Below, one piece after another: positions 44,285 through 52,351 of a stretch of 64,000 nt of DNA (within the stretch, counting starts at the first letter, position 1; every line of letters begins with the position of its first letter). The notes under the pieces are model-generated. The model saw only the letters and a list, made by a program, of their open reading frames with translations, was not told the origin of the DNA and did no database searches. Source of the stretch: Gulosibacter chungangensis (GTDB lineage: Bacteria > Actinomycetota > Actinomycetes > Actinomycetales > Microbacteriaceae); NCBI RefSeq assembly GCF_008831155.1, contig NZ_WBKB01000004.1, positions 248,001-312,000 on the forward strand, given 5' to 3'. Made by a program: the position numbers and the translations under genes.

Positions 44285-45673
44285 GTGACCAAGATTTTGA
44301 TTGTTGGTGGTGGCTACGCAGGTTTTACGACTGCACGCCAGCTTGAAAAGCAGCTCAACCCGGGTGAAGCACAGGTGACCCTGGTCGACCCGCTGCCCTA
44401 TATGACCTACCAGCCCTTCCTGCCGGAAGTGATCGGTGGTTCGATTGAGGCCCGCCACGCAGTCGTGTCGCACCGTCGTCACCTGAAGCGTACCCGTGTC
44501 ATCACGGCCGAAGTCACCAAGATCGATCACGCATCGAAGACCGCCACGCTCAAGCCCAAAGACGCTGATGAGTACACGCTTGGTTACGACATCGTCGTGG
44601 TTACCGCAGGCGCTGTGAGCCGTACCTTCCCGATTGCCGGTGTCGCTGACAACGCTATTGGTGTCAAGCGCATCGAAGAGGCGATCTGGGTCCGCGACAA
44701 GATCATCGACAACTTCAACCGTGCCTCGACCATGGCACCGGGCCCCGAGCGCTCACGCCTACTGACCTTCGTGGTTGTCGGTGGTGGCTTCGCGGGTATC
44801 GAGGCGTTCGCCGAAATGCGCTCGCTCGCGACCGCGCTGCTCGCTGACTACCCGTCGCTGCAGTTCGATGACGTGCAGTTCCACCTCATCGAGGCTGCGG
44901 GCCGCATCATGCCTGAGGTTTCGGAAGAGACCGCTCTGTGGGTCATTAAGAACCTTGCCGAGCGCGGTGCGACCGTGCACCTCAACACGCAGTGCTCTTC
45001 GGCCGTGGACGGCAACGTTGAGACCTCGGCCGGTGACGTATTCCCGACCGATGTTCTCGTGTGGACTGCCGGTCAGATGGCTAACCCCTTCGTCAAGGGC
45101 TTCACTGATCTGCCCGTCAACGAGCGCGGTAACCTGCGCACTCGCGCAGACCTTCGCGTCGAAGGCGACGAGGGCGTTGTTAAGGACGCCTGGGGCGCCG
45201 GTGACGTCGCCGCGGTGCCCGACCTCTCGGGTGGCGGTGTGGCGGGCTTCTGCGTGCCGAACGCACAGCACGCGGTTCGCCAGGCGGCCGTGCTTGCCGA
45301 AAACATCGTCGCAACCCTGCGCGGCGACACCCCGACGGATTACTACCACGAGAACATCGGTGCGGTAGCTGGTCTCGGTATGGGCGTCGGTGCCTTCCAG
45401 TCGGGTAACACCGGCATCACCGGCTTCCCCGCCTGGGCGATGCACCGCGGCTACCACGGCATGGCGATCCCGACCATCGAACGTAAGGTTCGCGTGTTCG
45501 GTGGCTGGGCGGGTCAGCTGGTGCTCGGACGCGACTTCGTGTCGCTGCCCGAGATTGCTGAGCCCAAGGCATTCTTCGAGCGCTATGCCGCGCGTCCGCG
45601 CCCCGCAGCCGACGAGAAGAAGGCCGACGCAGCCAAGCCTGCTGCGAAGCCTGCGGCTCCGGCAGCGAAGTAG
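44285..45673 (+). CDS. ndh: Type II NADH dehydrogenase (NDH-2)
   Basis: 462 residues from GTG 44285, preceded by GAGGAG; GTG 44270 is upstream of that site. Non-proton-pumping NADH:menaquinone oxidoreductase on the inner membrane face. FAD-binding KILIVGGGYAGF at 3-14, second NADH-binding VVVGGGFAGIEAFAEM near 160, FAD-contact AWGAGDVAAVPD near 302, and a C-terminal amphipathic part. The last 20 residues are an Ala/Lys/Pro tail (KPAAKPAAPAAK) of unknown role. Followed by a strong terminator hairpin. Confidence 0.93.
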   Translation: MTKILIVGGGYAGFTTARQLEKQLNPGEAQVTLVDPLPYMTYQPFLPEVIGGSIEARHAVVSHRRHLKRTRVITAEVTKIDHASKTATLKPKDADEYTLGYDIVVVTAGAVSRTFPIAGVADNAIGVKRIEEAIWVRDKIIDNFNRASTMAPGPERSRLLTFVVVGGGFAGIEAFAEMRSLATALLADYPSLQFDDVQFHLIEAAGRIMPEVSEETALWVIKNLAERGATVHLNTQCSSAVDGNVETSAGDVFPTDVLVWTAGQMANPFVKGFTDLPVNERGNLRTRADLRVEGDEGVVKDAWGAGDVAAVPDLSGGGVAGFCVPNAQHAVRQAAVLAENIVATLRGDTPTDYYHENIGAVAGLGMGVGAFQSGNTGITGFPAWAMHRGYHGMAIPTIERKVRVFGGWAGQLVLGRDFVSLPEIAEPKAFFERYAARPRPAADEKKADAAKPAAKPAAPAAK

Positions 45674-45691
45674 TCTCAGATAGCTGTTGCG

Positions 45692-45733
45692 GGCGTCGCT
45701 GCCGTATCCTCTATTAGGTGCGGCAGCGACGCC
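45692..45733 (+). terminator. Hairpin terminator after ndh
   Basis: GGCGTCGCTGCCG pairs perfectly with CGGCAGCGACGCC (13 bp, 16-nt loop), followed by TTCGTCT. It lies between ndh and the tRNA gene; its loop contains TATTAG, a possible -10 for the tRNA. Confidence 0.85.
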
Positions 45734-45748
45734 TTCGTCTCAGCGCAT

Positions 45749-45824
45749 CCCCTCGTAGCCCAATGGCAGAGGCAGTCGACTTAAAATCGATTCAGTGCGG
45801 GTTCGAGTCCCGCCGAGGGGACCA
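45749..45824 (+). tRNA. tRNA with anticodon TAA (Leu by anticodon), class I shape, CCA encoded
   Basis: Acceptor CCCCTCG/CGAGGGG is perfect, the anticodon stem GTCGA/TCGAT encloses CTTAAAA with anticodon TAA (45782-45784), T arm GCGGG-TTCGAGT-CCCGC, discriminator A, then CCA. The variable loop is only five nt (TCAGT), whereas tRNA-Leu normally has a long variable arm. Confidence 0.85.
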
Positions 45825-45864
45825 AAACGGTCCGGATACACCGCTGGGTGTAACCAGCGATGGC

Positions 45865-45870
45865 TAGACT
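45865..45870 (+). promoter_or_regulatory. -10 hexamer TAGACT, leaderless lemA
   Basis: TAGACT ends 7 nt before ATG 45878, which therefore is preferred over the ATG at 45860. Confidence 0.55.
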
Positions 45871-45877
45871 GAAATGT

Positions 45878-46453
45878 ATGGATCAGCTCGGTTGGATTAT
45901 CCCGGTAGGCATAGTTGTCGTACTGCTCATCGTTGTTTTGCTCTGGGTATGGCTTATCTATAACAAGCTCACCAAGCAAAATGTCCGTGTCGATGAGGCA
46001 TGGAGCGACATTACGGTGCAGCTCAAACGACGAGCCGACTTGATCCCGAACCTCGTGGAGACGGTGAAATCCTACGCCTCTCACGAATCGAAGGTTTTTG
46101 ATGACGTGACCCAGGCCCGAAGCGAGATCCTCAGCGCCCAGTCGCCAGCGGAAGCATCCACCGCGGAGAACCACGTGCAGGGTGCGCTGCGGAGCCTGTT
46201 TGCCGTGGCTGAGGCATACCCGCAACTGCAAGCCTCAGCGAACTTTTCTCAGCTGCAAAGCGACCTCGTGCAGACGGAAAACAAGATTCAGTCTTCGCGT
46301 CGCTACTACAACGGCAGCGTTCGGCAACTCAATACCTCGGTCAAGTCCTTCCCGAATAATTTGGTCGCCGGGCCACTGGGCTTCCCAGAACGCGAGTTCT
46401 TCGAGGTAGCTGACCGCGCCGCGATCTCCGAACCACCGCGGGTCCAGTTCTAG
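45878..46453 (+). CDS. lemA: LemA family protein
   Basis: 191 residues from ATG 45878. N-terminal transmembrane helix (about 4-27), then an extended four-helix LemA domain with the signature LTKQNVRVDEAWSDI near 34 and KRRADLIPNLVETVKSYASHE near 55. Ends in the RRYYNGSVRQLNTSVKSFPNNLVAG segment and an FFEV tail. Membrane-anchored, function poorly known. The AI-2E-family permease gene follows at 5 bp. Confidence 0.93.
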   Translation: MDQLGWIIPVGIVVVLLIVVLLWVWLIYNKLTKQNVRVDEAWSDITVQLKRRADLIPNLVETVKSYASHESKVFDDVTQARSEILSAQSPAEASTAENHVQGALRSLFAVAEAYPQLQASANFSQLQSDLVQTENKIQSSRRYYNGSVRQLNTSVKSFPNNLVAGPLGFPEREFFEVADRAAISEPPRVQF

Positions 46454-46458
46454 CCTCT

Positions 46459-47673
46459 ATGGCAGGGTCAACCCGCGCGCCGCGGCCCGAAACCTGGGCC
46501 GACCTCGAGACTGAAGCGGACCTCGTATCGCGCCCAATTCGCGTCGCCGCGGCTTGGGGCTGGCGAGTCATCGTGATCGTGCTCGCCGCGATCCCGGTGA
46601 TCTGGGTGATTGGCAAAGCTGCGATAGTTGTCGTACCGCTGCTGGTAGCGCTGCTCTTTACCGCGCTACTGGTACCGCTAACCAATATGCTCCATCGCGA
46701 GTACAACTGGCCCAAGTGGCTCGCGATGATTGCCGGGCTCTTGGTGCTATTCGCATCCATTGCGGCGCTCGTGCTGCTCGTGGTGCTCGCTTTCCGAAGC
46801 GGCCAGCAATTTGATGTTGACGACTTCATGCGGCGATATCGGGAGTTTCTGGTCTGGCTGGAATCAACGCCCTTCCAAGTCAGCCAGGACGTCTTAGATA
46901 ACGCACTAGCTGAGGTCGTGGCCTGGGTACAGGCGAATATGACCACCCTGATTCAGGGCACGCTTTCGGCAGGCACCACAATTGCCGGGGTCATAACCGG
47001 CACCGTGTTTACGATTTTCGCGGTGGTGTTCTACCTCCTCGACGGTCGACGTATTTGGCTGTTTTTCGTCTCGCTTTTTCCGCGCGCAGTGCGTGCCGCG
47101 GTGGACGGTGCGGGGGAGCGGGCCTGGATCTCCACCGGGCACTACGTCCGCGTGCAAGTCGTAGTGGCGCTGATTGATGCCGTCGGCATCTTCCTTGGGG
47201 CCCTCATTTTGCAGGTGCCATACGCGCTGGCAATCGGCATCATTGTGTTCCTATTTGCCTTCGTGCCCCTGGTTGGTGCGTTCCTTTCGGGTGCCCTCGC
47301 GGTGGTTTTGGCGTTCGTTGCCAATGGTTTTTGGAACGCGCTGATCATGCTCATCATCGTGGTGGCAGTGATGGCAATTGAATCAAACCTCTTACAGCCG
47401 CTGATTATGGGCCCCGTGATGAAACTGCACCCGCTGGCGGTGTTAGTCTCGGTGAGTGCGGGCTCGCTGTTCGCCGGGATTGGCGGCGCGGTTTTTGCAG
47501 TCCCGGTAGTCGCCGCGATTAAATCAATGGTGAAATACATTTCTTCTGGGCGCTGGCGAGGTGATCCAGACCCCACCGCGGGCCTCTCAGACCCGGATGA
47601 CGACGCAATGCAGGTGCCAGCCCGACGCCCGCTCGTAGCACGACGAAGAAGAAGGAAGGAACCGGCAGCGTGA
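46459..47673 (+). CDS. AI-2E family transporter (PerM/TqsA type)
   Basis: 404 residues. About eight transmembrane helices: two at about 33-75, the long central amphipathic stretch with VLDNALAEVVAWVQANMTTL near 140, then the characteristic end block GYALAIG-like, FAFVPLVGAFLSGALAVVLAF, ESNLLQPLIMGPVMKLHPLAVLVSV and the PVVAAIKSM helix. C-terminal tail is basic (RRRRKEPAA). Substrate not known. Stop overlaps the ilvA GTG (GTGA). Confidence 0.92.
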   Translation: MAGSTRAPRPETWADLETEADLVSRPIRVAAAWGWRVIVIVLAAIPVIWVIGKAAIVVVPLLVALLFTALLVPLTNMLHREYNWPKWLAMIAGLLVLFASIAALVLLVVLAFRSGQQFDVDDFMRRYREFLVWLESTPFQVSQDVLDNALAEVVAWVQANMTTLIQGTLSAGTTIAGVITGTVFTIFAVVFYLLDGRRIWLFFVSLFPRAVRAAVDGAGERAWISTGHYVRVQVVVALIDAVGIFLGALILQVPYALAIGIIVFLFAFVPLVGAFLSGALAVVLAFVANGFWNALIMLIIVVAVMAIESNLLQPLIMGPVMKLHPLAVLVSVSAGSLFAGIGGAVFAVPVVAAIKSMVKYISSGRWRGDPDPTAGLSDPDDDAMQVPARRPLVARRRRRKEPAA

Positions 47674-48926
47674 TCGACCCCGTAGACATCACTTTCGACC
47701 CCACACTGGAGGCCGTCGAGCAGGCACGAGAGATTGTCCAGAAGACCACGCGAGTGACGCTGCTTGATTCCGCGAAGTTCTTGCAGAAGTTCACCGATGG
47801 TCAGGTCTACCTCAAGTGCGAAAACATGCAGCGTACTGGGTCGTACAAGATTCGTGGGGCCACCTATCGTCTCGCTCAGCTTTCGGAAGAGCAGCGAGTT
47901 CGAGGCGTGGTCGCGGCCTCGGCGGGAAATCACGCTCAGGGAGTAGCCTTCGCTGCCCGAGAACTCGGCATTAAAGCGACGATCTTTATGCCTACGGGCG
48001 TACCCATCCCCAAGCTTGAGGCCACCCGCAACTACGGTGCGGACGTGGTGCTGGAAGGTGATGACGTTGCGGCGGCGCTCCTCGGTGCGCAGCGCTTCGC
48101 CGAAGAGACCGGTGCGGTATTCATCCACCCCTACAACCACCCCGACATCATCACGGGGCAGGGAACCCTCGCGCTTGACCTCTACGAGCAGTTGCCACAG
48201 ATCGACACGATCATTGTCCCGATTGGTGGCGGTGGGCTCGCCGCAGGTCTTGGTGCGACAGCAAAACACCTGGCCGAAAAAACTGGGCAAAAGGTCCGTG
48301 TCATTGGTGTGCAGGCTGAGAACTCAGCGCCCTTCCCGGTATCGGTAGCTGAGGGACACCCCGTCAAGATTGACGCAAAACCGACTATTGCTGACGGTAT
48401 TGCGGTGGACGTTCCTGGCTCGCTTTCCTTCGAGCTCGTCCGTAAGTACGTCGACGAAATCGTGACGGTCAGTGAAGATGATATTTCTCGCGCAATCCTG
48501 CTGCTGCTCGAGCGCGCCAAGCTCGTCGTCGAGGCGGCCGGGGCTACAACCGTTGCTGCGATCATTGCCGGCAAAATCAAGGAGAGCGGCAACACCGTGG
48601 CCGTCCTCTCTGGCGGCAATATTGATCCGATGATGCTTGAGAAAGTGATTGCTTCTGGCCTCACCGCATCCGAACGGTACATGAAGCTCAATATCGGCTT
48701 GCGCGATACACCGGGTCACCTGGCACGAATCGCCGCAATCCTCGCGGATATCAACGCGAACGTGATTGAGGTGCTGCACACCCGGCACAATAAGGGCCTG
48801 CAGATTCAAGAAGTGGAACTCGAGATCGCCGTGGAAACTCGCGGTTCGGATCACGCCGCGCAAGTACTCGAGCGGCTACGCGAGGCGGGCTACAACCCGC
48901 GAGTGGACCCCAACGCCTCGCTGTAG
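47670..48926 (+). CDS. ilvA: Threonine ammonia-lyase (threonine deaminase), PLP-dependent, with ACT domain
   Basis: 418 residues. Converts threonine to 2-oxobutanoate, first step of isoleucine synthesis, with PLP on the Lys in GSYKIRGA near 58. Other marks: SAGNHAQGVAFAAREL near 84, the glycine loop GGGGLAAGLG near 188, and a C-terminal single ACT-like domain (about 330-410, RDTPGHLARIAAILADINANVIEV). The single, shorter ACT region is that of the short form; feedback control by Ile is likely but unproven. GTG overlaps the upstream stop. Confidence 0.95.
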   Translation: MIDPVDITFDPTLEAVEQAREIVQKTTRVTLLDSAKFLQKFTDGQVYLKCENMQRTGSYKIRGATYRLAQLSEEQRVRGVVAASAGNHAQGVAFAARELGIKATIFMPTGVPIPKLEATRNYGADVVLEGDDVAAALLGAQRFAEETGAVFIHPYNHPDIITGQGTLALDLYEQLPQIDTIIVPIGGGGLAAGLGATAKHLAEKTGQKVRVIGVQAENSAPFPVSVAEGHPVKIDAKPTIADGIAVDVPGSLSFELVRKYVDEIVTVSEDDISRAILLLLERAKLVVEAAGATTVAAIIAGKIKESGNTVAVLSGGNIDPMMLEKVIASGLTASERYMKLNIGLRDTPGHLARIAAILADINANVIEVLHTRHNKGLQIQEVELEIAVETRGSDHAAQVLERLREAGYNPRVDPNASL

Positions 48927-48932
48927 TAACCA

Positions 48933-48978
48933 AAAAGGATGCGCGACCTGGCCGAAAGGCCGGGCCGCGCATCCTTTT
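48933..48978. terminator. Bidirectional terminator between ilvA and greA
   Basis: AAAAGGATGCGCG pairs with CGCGCATCCTTTT (13 bp), closing an inner GGCC hairpin. T-tracts occur on both strands. The stem carries the over-represented GGATGC hexamer. Confidence 0.92.
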
Positions 48979-48992
48979 CGTTGCTGTAGGAA

Positions 48993-49481
48993 CTAGCTGC
49001 GGAAGGTCTCCACATCCAGCACCTCGACATTGATCGTGGAACCGTTGGGAGCCGCATAGCTCGTAGCGGCGCCGACCTTGAGGCCATCGATAGCTTGACC
49101 GATGGGGCTCTCGGGCGAGAACACCCGCAGCTCAGTTTGGCTCTCCAGCTCGGGGCTGGCGAACAGGAACTTCTGTTCACGCGGGCCGATCTTGGCGGTG
49201 ACAACCGTGCCGAGGACTACCTTACCGTTGGCCTTGGGGGCCTCGGCCACGACAGCGGTTTTCAGCATGCGCTCGAGCTCGGTAATGCGAGCCTCAATGC
49301 GACCCTGTTCTTCACGCGCCGCGTGATACCCCGCGTTCTCCTTGAGATCGCCGTCCTCGCGAGCCTCTTGGATCTCCTTGGTGATCTCCTGGCGCCGGGT
49401 CGACGACAACCACTCGTGCTCTTCCTTCAGGCGGTCAAACGCCTCCTGGGTGAGCCAAGTTGAGTCGGACTGGGCGGTCAT
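48993..49481 (-). CDS. greA: Transcription elongation factor GreA
   Basis: 162 residues from ATG 49481 with GAGGAG 7 nt upstream. N-terminal coiled coil (about 10-75, LTQEAFDRLKEEHEWLSS start, ends with the acidic DGDLKENAGYHAARE tip) and C-terminal FKBP-like domain (about 85-160, LFASPELESQTELRVFSPESPIG). Rescues backtracked RNA polymerase by stimulating cleavage. Minus strand, downstream of DUF4307. Confidence 0.96.
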   Translation of the reverse strand: MTAQSDSTWLTQEAFDRLKEEHEWLSSTRRQEITKEIQEAREDGDLKENAGYHAAREEQGRIEARITELERMLKTAVVAEAPKANGKVVLGTVVTAKIGPREQKFLFASPELESQTELRVFSPESPIGQAIDGLKVGAATSYAAPNGSTINVEVLDVETFRS

Positions 49482-49508
49482 GAACAATCTCCTCTATATA
49501 AGACGGAA

Positions 49509-49531
49509 GCCCCGACCTTGTGTCAGGGCTG
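49509..49531 (-). terminator. Weak hairpin between DUF4307 and greA genes
   Basis: On the minus strand AGCCCTGAC and GTCGGGGCT form a nine-base stem with a G-U wobble pair and a five-nt loop, between the DUF4307 stop and the greA start; no strong T-tract. Confidence 0.4.
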
Positions 49532-49600
49532 TCCCGCAAGTATAGCGAACGGGTGTCGTCTGCCTCAGAATGTACGCATCAAGGATGAGGCGTCGGACTG

Positions 49601-50014
49601 CTACTCGTTCGGAATCCAACACTCGCGAACCGAGACGATATCGGCAGCCTGCGTGGTTCTAAGGGTGAGGTCGACCACCTGGTGTTGTTCGCCCACGGCC
49701 GGTAGCTCAAGCACCTTGTACCCGACGACGGCCTTCATCTCGTTCTGCGCCTCGAAGGCGCAGGCCAATGCGGTGCCGGGCTGGACCGAGACGCGAGCTT
49801 GTATTGAGGCTTCGGTTTCGGAGATTTGTGAGAACCGAACGGTCTGAGCCTCGACTGTGGTCGAGGGGTTGGCGTACGTGAGCGCCCAGAACCCGACTGT
49901 ACCGAGGATGAGTAGGGTCACGGCGATGATCCACCAGCGTTGCGGTGCGTTCCGCGTAGCGTGCGCTCCGGGAGAACGCCGGGAAGCGCCGTAGCGCGCT
50001 TCAAGATCGGACAA
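49601..50014 (-). CDS. DUF4307 family membrane protein
   Basis: 137 residues, TTG start at 50014. Short cytoplasmic N-tail (MSDLEARYGASRR), one transmembrane helix (about 28-48), then an extracytoplasmic beta-rich domain with two cysteines (near 83 and 130) that may pair. This family sits divergent from mca in many mycothiol-producing actinobacteria, as here. Role unknown. Confidence 0.88.
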   Translation of the reverse strand: MSDLEARYGASRRSPGAHATRNAPQRWWIIAVTLLILGTVGFWALTYANPSTTVEAQTVRFSQISETEASIQARVSVQPGTALACAFEAQNEMKAVVGYKVLELPAVGEQHQVVDLTLRTTQAADIVSVRECWIPNE

Positions 50015-50098
50015 GGATCAACTCTCTCGCGATAAGGTTATTACTTATGTAGGTACAGCTTATCCGAGCGTACTTGTTCGTCTTTACAGGAGTAATCG

Positions 50099-50971
50099 AT
50101 GACCTTTCGACTTCTCGCCGTCCACGCGCATCCCGATGATGAATCGAGCAAGGGCGCTGGCACGTATGCGGCCTATGAGGATCGCGGCGATGAGGTAATG
50201 GTCGTGAGTTGCACGGGCGGAGAAGCAGGCGATGTGCTGAACACTGGCGTGCACGCTCGTGCCCACGCGGAGCGCGACCTGCCGGGTTTGCGTCGGGTGG
50301 AAATGTCTGAGGCGCAGCGAATTCTAGGCATTGAGCACCGTTGGTTGGGGTATCGAGACTCAGGCATGGCGCGCGAGGATGGTTCGCTACCCGCGGGTTC
50401 CTTCGCGGCGATTCCCGCGGAGGTAAGCGTTCGCCCGTTGATCCAGCTGATTCGCGAATTCCGGCCTCACGTGCTGGTGACCTATGACGAGACCGGTGGC
50501 TACCCGCATCCGGACCACATTCGTACCCACGAGATTTCGATGCTCGCTTGGGAATTGGCCGGTGCTGATGTCTATCCCGAACTCGGCGAGCCGTGGCAGC
50601 CACAGAAGCTTTACTTTGACCGGACGATGAACGACGAACGGGCAAAGTCCATGTTGGATCACTTGAAGGATCACCCGGAGCTGGTGCACCTCAAGGACCG
50701 CATGGAAATGGCGCTCAGTCGGATGGTCAAACAGCAGCGGGCACGCACCACAAAGATTGAAATTTCGAAGTACTTCGACCGGCGTGATGACGCGTTGCGG
50801 GCGCATGCGAGCCAGGTGGCTCCGGATAATGAATTCTTCTTTGGCTATCCCCGCGACCTCGAGCTCATTGCGTACCCGTACGACGCCTACGAACTCGTGG
50901 AGAGCCGGGTGCCAACGGAGCTGCCGGAGACCGACTTGTTCGCCGGAGTGGTACTTGAAGGGACCAACTAA
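50099..50971 (+). CDS. mca: Mycothiol S-conjugate amidase
   Basis: 290 residues, AGGAG 7 nt upstream. Zn-dependent LmbE/PIG-L fold amidase that cleaves mycothiol S-conjugates in detoxification. Zn motif AHPDDES at about 9-15, GGEAGDVLNTG near 41, RDSGMARED near 82, YDETGGYPHPDHIRTHEIS near 125. Size and the C-terminal SxxxPDNEFFFGYPRD-type segment favour Mca over the related MshB. Its presence says the organism makes mycothiol. uppS cluster follows. Confidence 0.93.
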   Translation: MTFRLLAVHAHPDDESSKGAGTYAAYEDRGDEVMVVSCTGGEAGDVLNTGVHARAHAERDLPGLRRVEMSEAQRILGIEHRWLGYRDSGMAREDGSLPAGSFAAIPAEVSVRPLIQLIREFRPHVLVTYDETGGYPHPDHIRTHEISMLAWELAGADVYPELGEPWQPQKLYFDRTMNDERAKSMLDHLKDHPELVHLKDRMEMALSRMVKQQRARTTKIEISKYFDRRDDALRAHASQVAPDNEFFFGYPRDLELIAYPYDAYELVESRVPTELPETDLFAGVVLEGTN

Positions 50972-51295
50972 TTGCATTTGATGGAACGCGGCCTTACCCG
51001 AGGAGTCCTCTGGCTGGCCGAGGCCACTCCGACTCCGGACCAACCCTACGACCCGAACGATGTCACGCCGGGGCCGCTGGGCTTTTTCGCGACGGTATTT
51101 CTCTTCCTCGCCGTGGGGGTGCTCGCGATGAGTTTGATGCGTCGTTCGGCACGCGCTCAAGAGCGTTGGGCGATCCGGGAACAGTTGGAACGTGAGGCGG
51201 AGGAAGAAGAGGCGCGTCTTGCCGACACCGGACGTGGGGACGAGGATGACGCTTCACGAGAGAACTCTGATGACCATCCGACTCCGGGTAGTTAG
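50972..51295 (+). CDS. Small single-pass membrane protein
   Basis: 107 residues from TTG 50972 (GAAGGGA about 9 nt upstream, adjacent to the mca stop); ATG 50981 is an alternative. One transmembrane helix (about 35-57) followed by an acidic, Glu-rich cytoplasmic coiled region (RAQERWAIREQLEREAEEEE type). Such small genes lie between mca and uppS in actinobacteria. Function unknown. Confidence 0.78.
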   Translation: MHLMERGLTRGVLWLAEATPTPDQPYDPNDVTPGPLGFFATVFLFLAVGVLAMSLMRRSARAQERWAIREQLEREAEEEEARLADTGRGDEDDASRENSDDHPTPGS

Positions 51296-51298
51296 GGC

Positions 51299-52093
51299 GT
51301 GCGTGTGAAGCGTCGTCGAGGTTTTCGCCCACCGGCGTGGCTGTACAAGCTGTACGCGCGGAACCTGTGGCGAGCCCTGCGGCGTACCCACGCCCGGCCG
51401 CAGCACGTTGCCATGATCATCGACGGGAATCGTCGCTGGGCCAAGCAGCTTGGCCTGCAGGATGCTGCTGCCGGCCATCGTGCGGGCGCGGCCAAGATGG
51501 TGGAATTTATCTCCTGGTGTGATCGCGCGGGGATCGGCACGGTCACTCTCTATCTCCTGTCCCAAGACAATCTTCGCGGTCGTTCTTCCGAAGAACTCAA
51601 AAACCTTATGGGCATCATTGGCCAGCTCGCACGCGATCTGGCGAGTAACGAACGGTGGCAGGTTCAGCACGTCGGCTCATCCGAGGGATTAGATCCGGAA
51701 CTTGCGGCCACGCTCGAAGAAACCTGCCGACACCGACACCCCGGTGGTGGCCCGCACGTGAATCTCGCCATCGGGTACGGCGGTCGCAAAGAGATCGTGG
51801 ATGCGATGCGCAAGATTGTGCAATCGCACGCCGAAAGCGGCGGGTCGCTGGAAGAACTCGGCGAAATCCTGACCCCGGAACTGATCGGTGAGCACCTGTA
51901 CACGGGCGGGCAGCCGGATCCGGACTTGGTGATTCGCACCTCGGGAGAACAGCGGCTGAGTGATTTCATGCTCTGGCAGTCAGCGCACTCGGAGTTCTAT
52001 TTCGTGGAGGCGCTCGGTCCGGACTTGCGCGAAGTGGACTTCCTGCGGGCCCTGCGTGACTACGCGAGCCGCTCGCGCCGCTACGGGCAATAG
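51299..52093 (+). CDS. uppS: Polyprenyl diphosphate synthase (cis-prenyltransferase, UppS type)
   Basis: 264 residues from GTG 51299 (GTG 51305 also possible). Adds isopentenyl units to make the C50-C55 lipid carrier for cell-wall glycans. Motifs: IIDGNRRWAKQLG near 40 with the catalytic Asp, AGHRAGAAKMVEFI near 60, and the C-terminal PDLVIRTSGEQRLSDFMLWQ near 205 with AHSEFYFVEALGPD. Downstream of the pathway started by IspE/IspH in the window. Confidence 0.95.
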   Translation: MRVKRRRGFRPPAWLYKLYARNLWRALRRTHARPQHVAMIIDGNRRWAKQLGLQDAAAGHRAGAAKMVEFISWCDRAGIGTVTLYLLSQDNLRGRSSEELKNLMGIIGQLARDLASNERWQVQHVGSSEGLDPELAATLEETCRHRHPGGGPHVNLAIGYGGRKEIVDAMRKIVQSHAESGGSLEELGEILTPELIGEHLYTGGQPDPDLVIRTSGEQRLSDFMLWQSAHSEFYFVEALGPDLREVDFLRALRDYASRSRRYGQ

Positions 52094-52351
52094 GACAATA
52101 GCGGGGCGCCGTTCGCTCTTGTCGACACGCCGAGCAGAGAACTTCCTTCAAGTGGAGGATGAGAGTTTAGGCTCGGAAAAGCGTCACAGGAGTTCACAAT
52201 TGTCACTGCAGCCCCAGCAGATTCTCGTGCTCGCTAAACAGTGGGTAAAGGTTCGGTAAAACCGACCGTTGTTGCGCGGAGGTGTTGCCCCTCGACGTTA
52301 CGGTGCAGACATCGGAACAATTACGTTTCGGTCGAAGGGAGCTCGAGGGCC
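52094..52351 (+). other. 258-bp intergenic region/leader upstream of phoH
   Basis: No gene is convincing. It contains GGAGG (52277-52281), a GGTTCGGTAAAACCGACC inverted repeat (52250-52268) and TACGGT at 52299-52304 as a candidate -10. An 18-codon frame (GTG 52303 to TAG 52359) overlaps the phoH start. Leader control is possible. Confidence 0.4.

Noticed and set aside
45749-45824. Suppressor tRNA reading a stop codon
   Set aside because: The seven-base loop places TAA, not TTA, in the anticodon, so it would read the Leu codon UUA.
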